Assembly (NCBI GenBank): GCA_025769875.1
Contig: JAGFNK010001120.1
Location: 1 to 14,664, forward strand
Length of the DNA: 14,664 bases
From: Russula earlei
Taxonomy: Eukaryota > Basidiomycota > Agaricomycetes > Russulales > Russulaceae
Direction of reading: 5' to 3'
The notes beneath the pieces are model-generated. The model made no database searches. It was not told where the DNA came from and was given only the letters and a program-made list of their open reading frames with translations. The number at the start of each line of letters is the position of its first letter. Position 1 is the first letter of the stretch. Shown in pieces: positions 1 through 7,386 of this stretch. The translations under genes and the position numbers were made by a program.

Positions 1-1181
1 CAAGTCACTTGTAATAATTGCAAATTAAGGAGACAAACAAATACAATGTCTTAACCTTTACAAAGTAGCCACTTATGCACAGCTTGCTGAGCTGTTAGGA
101 CTCAGTTTGCATTCTTGTCTGCTTGCTTACCTATGCTTTGGTTACTCATCTCTGCTTATGGTTGCTTAGTGATTTGCTCAGTGATTGCTTACTGTTTGAT
201 GACAGATACTAAGAAAGGATGACTCACATGTGAGTCATTTCTGACACTCTAAAATTGTGCTCCACAGACTTGGATACTACTGGTTCTCAGCTATGTGCTC
301 CCCAAGTTTCGTACAAATTGGATCAGCCATTATTGAGATATTGTATAAATACTCTGATGTACCAACAGTTGAGCCTTATGCTTGACTTACTCTTTTACAA
401 GAAATAACTATCTTGTCAAAACTCTCTAAAAATCAAGTCATCACTCTATGTGAAAGAGGCCCTTCTCATCTCTTACATCTACTCTTCCTGAGATAATATC
501 AAAGGATTCAAAGTCTAGTGCTTGAACTATATCAAGCAACTCTTTCACTAAAAGTCAGTAATAAGATCTATCAGGATCTTAACATGAGCTCACACTCAAA
601 GGTAAGGTATTGTCTTTAAGGATTGCTAGTGAGCCACTAGTACAATACAAGATATAATAGCACACTCTTTTTTGTGAACAGTAGAACAATAATGTTCTAT
701 ACATTTAAGAACATGTTTCACTGGTTGGAAATTTGACTGACAAAGGTGTAACATTTTGAATTGAAAAAGCAATGTTATTATGTTACAAATTTAGAGTACC
801 TTATCACTCAAAGCTTGTGAGTATCTCTTCATACATGATATGACTGAGTCACTTGATATAGTTCAAGAAACTTCAGAGGCGTCTGTGACTATCTTAGGCA
901 AGGGTGTATGGCAGATGTTGAGAAGGGTATAGTCACACTGGAGAACTGAGAGTAAAGCAATATGGCATGGCTACAAAGCTTAAGTCAAGCTAAACTATTT
1001 ATGTGTTTTGTTGATCCAATCTGTGCTAAAGTTAGGGGACAAATAGCTAGAGATCTACAACAAGTCTTGTCCCATTTAAAGAAGATTTGACATATGTGTG
1101 AGTCATTTACCTGAGAGTATCAGTAAAAAGTCAAGGTATTATCAGTCAGCAATTGGTAAGTAAGATGAGTCATCCAAGTCA
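1..1181. other. AT-rich flank without recognisable genes
   Basis: AT-rich sequence with no reading frame of useful length on either strand. It differs in composition from the GC-richer host genes at the right of the window and resembles 8600-9111, so the two were probably one block before the retrotransposon entered. A TATAAATA-like box (344-351) and a TGTGAG...CTCACA pair (229-234 and 589-594) hint at an old LTR of about 366 bp, but the flanking bases (TCACA versus CTCAA) do not form a target duplication and no PBS is visible. I therefore call it only repeat-like or intergenic DNA. Confidence 0.5.
219..238. repeat. Perfect 20-bp palindrome with paired TGACTCA sites
   Basis: The 20 bases equal their own reverse complement. 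The arms contain TGACTCA (220-226) and TGAGTCA (231-237), the core bound by Gcn4/AP-1 type bZIP factors. A related TGTGAGTCATTT recurs at 1097-1108. No nearby gene on either side shows what it would regulate. Confidence 0.6.
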
Positions 1182-1186
1182 CAAGC
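1182..1186. repeat. Target-site duplication, left copy (CAAGC)
   Basis: CAAGC directly before the left LTR equals CAAGC at 8595-8599 directly after the right LTR. A 5-bp duplication is typical of Ty3/gypsy integrase. Confidence 0.93.
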
Positions 1187-1670
1187 TGTCACCGACTGGG
1201 GGGCGGTGTCGCTGACAAATACGTTCACGCGCGAGACGAGCGTAAGAGAGTCAAGCGAGACGACTAGTTCTCGCGAAAGTCGGGGGTCTCGGTGACAACA
1301 CAGCGAGAGCTAGTGTGTACCGCGGAGAGGAGATATGACAAGAAGGTCTTCGCGTTTGGAGGATAGAGAGTATTTCCGAGTCGATTGCTTGATTTCCTGC
1401 AAGCCTACAGTCCGAAGCTAGAACCCAGTGATATTCACAAGAGAACAAGCTTAGGGCTTGTTCTCTTCTACAGACAGGTTTATATAGACATTGTATCCTA
1501 TATCAAATAGTAGACACAAGGTAGTGGTGAGGCGATCGGAACTAGAACACGCTGGAAAGTACTGGTACATGCGAGGCAAAGCGAGTCATCAAATGCGCGG
1601 GAGTCGTGAGGCTTGTCCGGGTAGGCTTGTCCGGTTGCCGGTCCGGTCCGAAGAGCCGGTACTTGTGACA
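1187..1670 (-). repeat. 3' LTR (484 bp)
   Basis: Begins TGTCAC and ends GTGACA, a perfect 6-bp inverted pair. It is collinear with 8104-8594. A TATA-like TATATAAA (minus strand, about 1479-1486) and a 12-bp-stem hairpin (1439-1467) are preserved as in the other copy. In the transcript this copy would supply U3 and R at the 3' end, including the poly(A) site, which I cannot place. Confidence 0.95.
1439..1467 (-). repeat. Hairpin at U3/R boundary, 3' LTR copy
   Basis: Perfect 12-bp inverted repeat (AAGAGAACAAGC / GCTTGTTCTCTT) around a 5-nt spacer. The same structure lies at 8363-8391 in the 5' LTR. One arm contains the sequence predicted to self-prime reverse transcription. Confidence 0.75.
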
Positions 1671-1683
1671 TCACCCCCTTGTT
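1671..1683 (-). promoter_or_regulatory. 3' polypurine tract (plus-strand primer)
   Basis: On the element's strand the bases just before the 3' LTR read AACAAGGGGGTGA and abut TGTCAC directly. This is the expected place and composition for the RNase H-resistant primer of second-strand DNA synthesis. A near copy lies at 4341-4360. Confidence 0.85.
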
Positions 1684-1688
1684 AACGT

Positions 1689-2942
1689 CTAAGCAACATA
1701 GGGAGTAATGGTGGAACGACAGTGGTGAGTATGGAAATGGATTTGGTCTCGAGGGACCCGACAGATCTTTTCGGATTTGCATCGTCGGTGGGGACTTCTG
1801 CAATAGTCAGCTATGTGTCCTTGGCGATTGCAGAGAACGCAGACGGCAATCTTTGGAGCATTCGAAGGTGTCGTGTCCTCCGTCTTTGCACCAAGCACAT
1901 CTGTCAGAAAGTCGGGGGGTGAAATTGATACCATGGGTCGAGGAGAGCCTGTTTGGCAGTCTTGATGCTCTTGTTCGGTAAGCTGAGGCATGGTCCCGAA
2001 CAAGACTCGTGGTTCAAGACGAGCTTTGGCGTTGGCTCTTGCCAACTTGACTTCCGAATCTCTTACCTCCCACATCATGTCGTGGTATCTTTCTCGAGCG
2101 GTGACGAGGGAGTTCGCCATCTGTCGTGTTTTCTTCAAGGCGAATCGATAGCGGCGTACCTCGGCCTCTAGTGACAGGTCCTGTTCGAACCTGAGTGCCT
2201 CGTCTATAGCTTTGGTATGTCGAAGGCCTTCCTTGAATAAGAAGGCATCTTTCTGTGTAAGGAGAGGGACGAGGGATAGGGGTCGGCGCGAGCTCGAATG
2301 GGAATACGGTGAGTGGGGCATCCTGGGCCATAGGTAGCTAACAGAGAGGGGAAGCCGTGAGTGATATCGGGGAGGACAAAGCGTGGGGGGTAGTGTATCG
2401 TCTTCGTTGCCTGGATCTGGAATTAGTAAGTCTAATCCAAGGTCTCCTTCCTCCCATCCTTCTCCGAGTTCTTCTAACTCTGAGCGTTGTGCATGGTCGA
2501 CGTTTGGTTGATAGACCGGAGGTGGTGTTCTCTCGCGGGTTGCTGGAGCAAAGTTTTCGTCAAGCACGATTACACTTTCGACTTGTTGGATGATGGGTGT
2601 AATGGTACGCGGGGGAATCGGAATAGGGTCGGGTGAAGGGGTGCGAACATGATAGGATGGACTGCGAGTTCTTATGGGCGTGTTGGTCCCTCGAGTAGGG
2701 GATCGATTGCCAAAGGCACGTAGTATTGTGGTGAGAGAGTCGTCTTCCCACAGTTCGCGTGCTTGAACGATCATGGCGGCGTGTTGTGCGGCGCGTCGAA
2801 TGAGTAGTCTAGTGTTAATGGTGGCTGCTGTCGAGGGGGATGGTTCTCTGGAGAGTGGCAAGTGGATGAGCGCAGGGGAGTACGGGGGAGTGGGTACAAG
2901 AGTAGTGGAGGAAGCGGTGGGGGAATTCTGAGTGGAGGACAT
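1689..2942 (-). CDS. ORF3: retrotransposon accessory protein with C-terminal CCHC zinc knuckle
   Basis: An intact 417-codon frame. It starts at an ATG with A at -3, about 58 nt after the pol stop and in a different frame, and ends 5 nt before the polypurine tract. Residues 1-45 and 80-150 are rich in Pro, Ser and Thr. Residues 46-78 look helical, 153-182 are acidic, and about 240-312 are charged and heptad-like, probably coiled coil. C368-x2-C371-x4-H376-x4-C381 is a retroviral-type zinc knuckle, followed by further Cys/His (H385, C388, C394, H402-H407, C408) that could bind a second metal. No signal peptide or membrane segment is seen, so it is not an envelope protein. I infer nucleic-acid binding, possibly a Gag-like helper. 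How it is translated (splicing, reinitiation) is not evident. It is the only element gene without a frame break. Confidence 0.85.
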   Translation of the reverse strand: MSSTQNSPTASSTTLVPTPPYSPALIHLPLSREPSPSTAATINTRLLIRRAAQHAAMIVQARELWEDDSLTTILRAFGNRSPTRGTNTPIRTRSPSYHVRTPSPDPIPIPPRTITPIIQQVESVIVLDENFAPATRERTPPPVYQPNVDHAQRSELEELGEGWEEGDLGLDLLIPDPGNEDDTLPPTLCPPRYHSRLPLSVSYLWPRMPHSPYSHSSSRRPLSLVPLLTQKDAFLFKEGLRHTKAIDEALRFEQDLSLEAEVRRYRFALKKTRQMANSLVTARERYHDMMWEVRDSEVKLARANAKARLEPRVLFGTMPQLTEQEHQDCQTGSPRPMVSISPPDFLTDVLGAKTEDTTPSNAPKIAVCVLCNRQGHIADYCRSPHRRCKSEKICRVPRDQIHFHTHHCRSTITPYVA

Positions 2943-3000
2943 GTTGGTTTGTGTTCTGGGGATGAAGCGGTAGGGAAAGATTGTTCGAGGATGGTGCTTT

Positions 3001-3358
3001 TTATGCTTGGGGTCGTCCAGCCGAAGCGGAGTAGTAATCTTTTAGAAGTTCCTGGAGCGTTGAGGTCACGATGGTCGACCCATGAGTTGTCTGAAGTGGG
3101 GTATCCTTTCCAGTGTACGAGGTATTGAAGTTTACGTGTTCGTCCGAATCTTCTTGTGTCTAGAATCGCTTCAATTTCGTATTCTTCCTCGTTTTCAACG
3201 GTTGGTGGAGGTCGTGTAAACGGCGTTCCATATTCTTCCGTTTCCTTGTAGGGGAGGAGTAAGTTGACATGAAAGACGTCATGTATTTTCATCGATGGCG
3301 GAAGTTGTAATTGATACGCGACTTTGGAAATTCTTTTTGTGATGGGGAAATGGGCCAT
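3001..3358 (-). CDS. C-terminal chromodomain segment of pol
   Basis: After the GPY/F module this frame reads ITKRISKVAYQLQLPPSMKI and then, at about 3195-3055, a chromodomain: YEIEAILDTRRFGR, LQYLVHWKGYP and NSWV carry the aromatic cage and core residues. In chromoviruses this domain binds modified histone tails and steers integration. The frame would run on to 2771, but LLKDYYSASAGRPQA followed by TAA (3003-3001) appears after a one-base shift near 3052, which I take as the natural end. The 2771-3000 part in this frame is a shadow over ORF3. Confidence 0.9.
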
Positions 3359-4404
3359 ATCTTTTGGGCATCAGTTTACGTGTTCCTCGTGTTTTGAGGT
3401 TCTTTGCTTCTAGCCATACGAGGGTTCCCTCTTCCATTTCTTTGACGTCAGGTTTTAGGGGTTGTTGTTTACGTTCAAGGAGTTGTTGGGCGTCTTGTCT
3501 TGCTTCTTCTAGTTGTTTCAGGCGATTGGTGGATGAAGGTACGTTATTATCTTCTAGACTAATGTCGATCTGGGGTTTGAATCCCATGAGGAGTTCGTGT
3601 GGTGATCTTCTAGACGTTTCATGTTTCCATGAGTTATGTGCGTATTCTGCTATGGGAAGCATTTTTGCCCAGGAATGTGGGTGAGTCGTGGTCCAGGGTC
3701 TTAGGTATTGTTCTAGCCATGCATTCATTCGTTCCGTCTGTCCATCGGTTTGAGGGTGAAACGCGGTGGACATGTTTTGTCTGATGCCTAGATTTTTACA
3801 TAAGGCTTTCGAGAAGTTTGATGCGAATCGAGGGTCTCTATCGGAGATGATCCTTTTGGGAACGCCGAACCAGGGCACGAGGTGTTTCAGATATTCATGT
3901 GCAACACCTGTTCCGTCGATCGTTTTGTTGCATGGGATAAATTTTGTTGCCTTAGAGCATCCCTTGATCGACTATGGTAAGGACGCTGTCGAATCCTTCT
4001 GATTTTGGTAGGTCAGTGATCAAATCCATGGATACGTATTGGAAGGGTCCTTGTTCAACGTGTGTGTCGAGTGGAAAGGTCGTGGCTTTCTTCCTTGGTA
4101 TATTGGTTTTGGATTCTTGACACTTGGCGCAGCCTTTGACGTATTGTTCTACGAATTGTCGTAGTCTGGGTCCTTCGTAGTGTTGTTTGACTAAGTCCCA
4201 GGTGTTGGCTATTCCAGGATGTCCTGCAAAGGGGGTGTCGTGGAATAGTCTTAGGATTTCTCGTCGCTTGTCGGGTTTGTCTGGTAAATAGGTTTTTCGT
4301 GCGAGGATTTCGGGTGGTAGTAGGGTGGATTTTTGTTCTCTTACCCCCTTGTTAAGGTCTTTGCGACGTGAAAGTGTGTCGGCGATGGTATGTGTATGTC
4401 CAGG
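3279..4404 (-). CDS. Integrase segment of pol (HHCC and DDE core)
   Basis: It is read in two frames joined at a GGG near 3962. The first part (4404-3962) has no ATG. It holds the zinc-binding H (4242-4240), H (4221-4219), C (4131-4129) and C (4122-4120), then the first catalytic Asp (4026-4024). The second part holds SDRDPRF with catalytic Asp (3842-3840) and DGQTERMN with catalytic Glu (3734-3732). Their spacing is exactly 35 residues, the D,D-35-E signature. A GPY/F-type module (LMPKRYGPFP) lies near 3345-3375, where a run of four C breaks the frame again. Integrase makes the 5-bp staggered cut that explains the CAAGC duplication. Confidence 0.93.
4341..4360 (-). promoter_or_regulatory. Candidate central polypurine tract
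   Basis: 18 of 20 bases match the 3' polypurine tract and its upstream bases at 1671-1690, in the same orientation (AACAAGGGGGT core). It lies in the spacer between RNase H and integrase, about 3.7 kb from the 5' end of a 7.4-kb element. In Ty1 and lentiviruses a second polypurine tract near the middle of the genome primes a second start of plus-strand DNA. The bases also encode DLNKGV, so protein constraint could explain part of the match. Confidence 0.55.
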
Positions 4405-5515
4405 GGACGTGTTCCATGGTGATGTTATAATCTTGCATATATTGCATCCATCTGGCTTGTCGTCCTGTTAGTTTTTGTGGTTCTTTGAAGTATGTAAGGT
4501 TTTTGTGGTCCGTTCTTATTCTAACTGGTTTATCAGCTCCTAGGAAGAATGGTCGTCCACTTTTTAATCCGAATATTACTGCTGCCAGTTCTTTGTCGTG
4601 TGCATCGTAGTTCCTTTCTGCATCTAGTAATGTTCTGGAATAGTATGCGATGGGGTGTAAACCATCTTCATATTCTTGGGATATGACTGCTCCTATGGCG
4701 AATCCTGATGCATCGGTATCTAAAATGAATTGTTTCGTCCAATCTGGAGTGCGGAGTACTGGGTAGGATACACAGGTTTCTTTTAGGATTTGGAAGGCTT
4801 GGTCTTCTTTTGTCGTCCATTCCCATTGTCTGTTTTCTTTAGTTAAGTCATTTAGTGGTCTCGCTTTGATAGAGAAATTGGGTATGAAATTTCGATAGAA
4901 GTTACAAAATCCTAAGAAACTTCTGACTTCTTTCAGTGATGATGGTGTTGGCCAGTCTTTGATTCCTTTGACCTTGACGGGGTCCATGGTTATTCTTCCT
5001 TCTCCTATAATTACTCCCAGGTATTCTACCTTTCTTCTGTGGAACTGACACTTTTCCGGTTTGAGATAAAGATCATGTTGCCTTAATTTTGACAGTATGT
5101 GGTTGACTTTCAATGCATGTTCTGCCTCATTATTTTGTGTGGCAATGATGATGTCGTCCATGTAGATTTTCAACCATCCTTGTGCGAGTTCTTCTTGAAA
5201 AATGTCGTCCATCATGGTTTGAAAGGTGGCTGGGGAGTTTGTTAGTCCGAAGAACATTACTGTCGGTTCGAATAGTCCGTCGCTAGTTTTAAAAGCTGCT
5301 TTCCATTCGTCTCCTTGTTTGATTCGGATATTGTTATAGCCCCATCTAACGTCGAACTTGGTGAAGAGTTCTTTTCCTGCTAAGGCGTGGATAAGTTCCG
5401 GGATTAGTGGTAGTGGGTATACGTTGGGTATTGTCCACTTGTTTAAGTTCCTATAGTCTTGTACTGGTCGAAATTTTCCGTCTTTCTTTTTTATGAGGAA
5501 GAATCCACTAGGCAT
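4352..5515 (-). CDS. Reverse transcriptase and RNase H segment of pol
   Basis: A 387-codon open stretch. RT motifs include KKKDGKFRPVQDYRNLN, FGLTNSPATFQ and the catalytic YMDD (5153-5164). The connection and RNase H follow with FILDTDASG (DTDASG at 4703-4720), KELAAV and RTDHKNL, supplying the Asp-Glu-Asp metal-binding residues. RT copies the genomic RNA inside the virus-like particle, and RNase H removes the template and creates the primers. The last 20 or so codons are out of frame: at a run of four C near 4404 the conserved HVPGHTHTIADTLSRR reading moves into another frame, which continues into integrase. Confidence 0.95.
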   Translation of the reverse strand: MPSGFFLIKKKDGKFRPVQDYRNLNKWTIPNVYPLPLIPELIHALAGKELFTKFDVRWGYNNIRIKQGDEWKAAFKTSDGLFEPTVMFFGLTNSPATFQTMMDDIFQEELAQGWLKIYMDDIIIATQNNEAEHALKVNHILSKLRQHDLYLKPEKCQFHRRKVEYLGVIIGEGRITMDPVKVKGIKDWPTPSSLKEVRSFLGFCNFYRNFIPNFSIKARPLNDLTKENRQWEWTTKEDQAFQILKETCVSYPVLRTPDWTKQFILDTDASGFAIGAVISQEYEDGLHPIAYYSRTLLDAERNYDAHDKELAAVIFGLKSGRPFFLGADKPVRIRTDHKNLTYFKEPQKLTGRQARWMQYMQDYNITMEHVPWTYTYHRRHTFTSQRP

Positions 5516-5840
5516 ATGGCGAATTGGATCTCCTTATTCGTTTGAGTCGTAAATTTTGTTCAAGAAATTTTCCCTGTTCTTCTTTCTCTTTCGGTGAGAG
5601 AGGGTATACTCTGCAGTTGATTGTTGTTGGGGCATCCGACTTCAGATCAATAGCGTGGTCCCATTTCCTTGGTCCAGGGAATCTTTCCGACTCTTGTTCC
5701 ATAAATACTTGTCCGTGTTGATGGTATTGAGGGGGGACTATTTCTTGCCAAGTTTGTATTTTTCCTTGTGCTTGTGATTCGGCCAGTTGTTGTGCTATGG
5801 TAGGTTTTGCGTATTTGGGTTTGCAACCATAGTTCGTCAC
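5508..5840 (-). CDS. Protease-RT linker and N-terminal RT segment
   Basis: A 110-codon piece in the frame between two breaks. Its end has the conserved entry of gypsy RT (LRLKRIRRSNSPYA), which continues in the next frame with PSGFFLIKKKDGKFRP. The TAG at 5508-5510 is therefore a frame effect and not a real end. The apparent ATG at its start is internal to the polyprotein. Confidence 0.8.
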   Translation of the reverse strand: MTNYGCKPKYAKPTIAQQLAESQAQGKIQTWQEIVPPQYHQHGQVFMEQESERFPGPRKWDHAIDLKSDAPTTINCRVYPLSPKEKEEQGKFLEQNLRLKRIRRSNSPYA

Positions 5841-6348
5841 CTTCTTCCCAGTCTGTCAACGCTTTGATCCAAGCCGGGGTTTCTTGATTTCCTTTAAGAG
5901 TGACTCTTCCCATAATGGTTCCTTTGGACCAGTTTATTTTCGGGTTTGTTGATTCTAGGAATGGATATCCTAGGATGATATCATCTTGTCCTATGTCTGC
6001 AACTAAAAATTGATGCGTGTGTCTTTGTCCCAGCAATTTCAACTCTAATTGGACAGTTTGGGTGACTTTTCCTGAGCGGTTTAGTGTTCCGTCGACATTT
6101 TTGACGTTTCTTGTCGGAATTAACCTTTTAGTTTGTAGGCATAATTCCTTTGTTAGCCTGGGTGATATGAAGCATTCGGTGGCTCCACTATCTATCAAGG
6201 CTTTCTTTTCGGCTTTGTTCGACCCAATGTAAATAGTAGTTGTCACTGATATTGACTTTCTCTGAGATTTATACATGGGGTCGATACCTAAAGCTCGAGC
6301 AATCGCCGTTATGCTCAAGCGTCCGAAAAATCCTGTTCTTTGTCCTCT
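5815..6348 (-). CDS. Retropepsin-like aspartic protease segment of pol
   Basis: The domain cleaves the Gag-Pol precursor. The catalytic ALIDSGATECF motif is at 6178-6192 (DSGAT) and the flap-side DIILGYPFL follows about 80 residues later, as in gypsy proteases. The segment has no ATG near its beginning; the first codons past the gag stop read from TTG, so it is expected to be made by -1 frameshifting from gag. Near 5817 the frame is lost at a CCC run on the coding strand, and the next segment begins. Confidence 0.85.
6315..6348 (-). promoter_or_regulatory. gag-pol overlap with possible -1 frameshift site
   Basis: gag stops at TGA 6317-6315. The protease frame is -1 relative to gag and is open from 6348. 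Within the 34-nt overlap lies a run of five T (6330-6326) on the coding strand (GAT TTT TCG), where slippage by one base leads into pol. It is not a classical X XXY YYZ heptamer. A lost base in the T run would look the same. Confidence 0.45.
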
Positions 6349-7244
6349 TCATCTCCCATTAAAGCCTTAATGAAGGCTTCCCTTTCCTCTACCGAAAGTG
6401 CCTTTGCCGCTTTTGCTGCCTTTGCGACTCTGTCGGTTGTATGTTCCTCAATTATTTCTATGGTAGGGGATTCGGGTGCGACAGTGGTCGTGTCGGTGGC
6501 GCGTGCACGAGTTATTTCGCGCTTTGGTTTCGTGGGGCAGTCGCGGGCCAAGTGTCCTCTCAGAGAGCAATGGAAGCACCTTCCTTCTTCCCTGTGCTTC
6601 TGTTTTTCGGCTTCGGTGACTGCTTTGCGAGTGGCGCCCACGCTGGTGTCCATCGCGTTTGGGTCGCGCGGTGGGAGTCGGGGTCGCGCAGGCGTGGTGT
6701 TGCTTTGATTATTCCCGCGATTGGCCCATGCCGAGTTGACCAGTCGTCCCCAAGGTCTGTTGTTCTGTGGTTGGTTGAAATTTCGTCCGCGTGTGCTAGA
6801 GTGGTCGGACAAAATCGCGCGTTTGCGCATCCACACCCGATGATGCTTCTGTGCGGCTGCAACCCAATCCATGAAGGAAGTAGGATCTTCTAGGTCGAGG
6901 CACGATTCCACTAAACTTCGTGGGAGTCCCCAGGCGAAGAGTCGCATTACTGTGGGCTCATCTACATCGAGCCCTGCGCGTCTTGCCAGCAGTTGGAATT
7001 CTGAGATGTAGTCGTCGAGTAGGCCATCTTTCATTTTTAATTCCTTAAGTCGGTCTTGGGCCTTCTCGCGTTCCGCATAGTCGGTGAACGCTGCGGCAGG
7101 AATTGCTGTCGGAGCGCCTCCCACGCTGTAAGCCCGAGCGGGACGTTGGTGGGGTCCTGTTGTACGTCTTCGAGCCACTGGTCCATGGCTTCGAGCCATC
7201 CTTCGACTTTGGGTCCTTTCATCAGTGAGAGAAAATACGCACAC
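6315..7244 (-). CDS. Gag capsid C-terminal half and nucleocapsid CCHC knuckle
   Basis: The meaningful part begins near 7110. LKELKMKDGLLDDYISEFQ and FAWGLPRSLVE are standard capsid C-terminal features of gypsy Gag. CFHCSLRGHLARDC (6537-6578) is a C-x2-C-x4-H-x4-C knuckle that binds genomic RNA. An Ala/Lys-rich helix and an acidic tail GDEEDKEQDFSDA precede the TGA. Bases upstream of about 7110 in this frame are not gag. Confidence 0.88.
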   Translation of the reverse strand: MCVFSLTDERTQSRRMARSHGPVARRRTTGPHQRPARAYSVGGAPTAIPAAAFTDYAEREKAQDRLKELKMKDGLLDDYISEFQLLARRAGLDVDEPTVMRLFAWGLPRSLVESCLDLEDPTSFMDWVAAAQKHHRVWMRKRAILSDHSSTRGRNFNQPQNNRPWGRLVNSAWANRGNNQSNTTPARPRLPPRDPNAMDTSVGATRKAVTEAEKQKHREEGRCFHCSLRGHLARDCPTKPKREITRARATDTTTVAPESPTIEIIEEHTTDRVAKAAKAAKALSVEEREAFIKALMGDEEDKEQDFSDA

Positions 7245-7386
7245 TTTTTGATAGGATCTTTAGCAATTTTGCTGTCGTGGTTCATAGACATGAACCTGTT
7301 GAACGCGACTAGGAACGCGTGTGTGCGCGCGCGGTCGCCATTGAAGAAGTCAGGGGGAATTCCCTCGAGTTTTCCAGTTGTCGGGG
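7037..7386 (-). CDS. Gag capsid segment, middle (shifted frame)
   Basis: Reads GIPPDFFNGDR, then AFLVAFNRFMSMN, KKCAYFLSLMKGPKVEGW and TAWEALRQQF, the typical first half of a Ty3/gypsy capsid domain. The correct sequence leaves this frame near 7110, where AAFTDYAEREKAQDRL follows in the frame of the next piece; the rest to 7037 is out of frame. Confidence 0.8.

Larger units (their letters stand above)
3001..6348 (-). pseudogene. pol: pol polyprotein (PR-RT-RH-IN-chromodomain), frame-broken
   Basis: All Ty3/gypsy Pol domains are present in order, but the frame changes by one base six times: near 5817, 5511, 4404, 3962, 3346 and 3052. Each behaves as a one-base insertion on the coding strand. 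Four lie at runs of three or four identical bases, one at a doubled base (3052), and 5511 is by a GG. Conserved motifs continue directly across each break: RT after the protease linker, IN after RNase H, chromodomain after integrase. The natural end is the TAA at 3001-3003, reached only in the frame after the last break. No in-frame stop caused by a substitution was found. The frame is open from 6348, overlapping gag by about 34 nt. It is either a recently damaged copy or an intact gene with uncorrected homopolymer errors. Confidence 0.9.

Noticed and set aside
229..594. Solo LTR with TGTGAG/CTCACA ends
   Set aside because: No matching target duplication and no PBS; too little to call, and mentioned only as a possibility.
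1498..1803. 101-codon minus-strand ORF crossing the LTR boundary
   Set aside because: It is an alternative frame over the ORF3 end, polypurine tract and LTR, with no motif.
1689..2942. ORF3 as an envelope gene
   Set aside because: No signal peptide, no transmembrane helix, and a zinc knuckle instead.
6340..6893. Plus-strand ORFs opposite gag
   Set aside because: They are mirror frames of the Ala/Arg-rich gag C-terminus.
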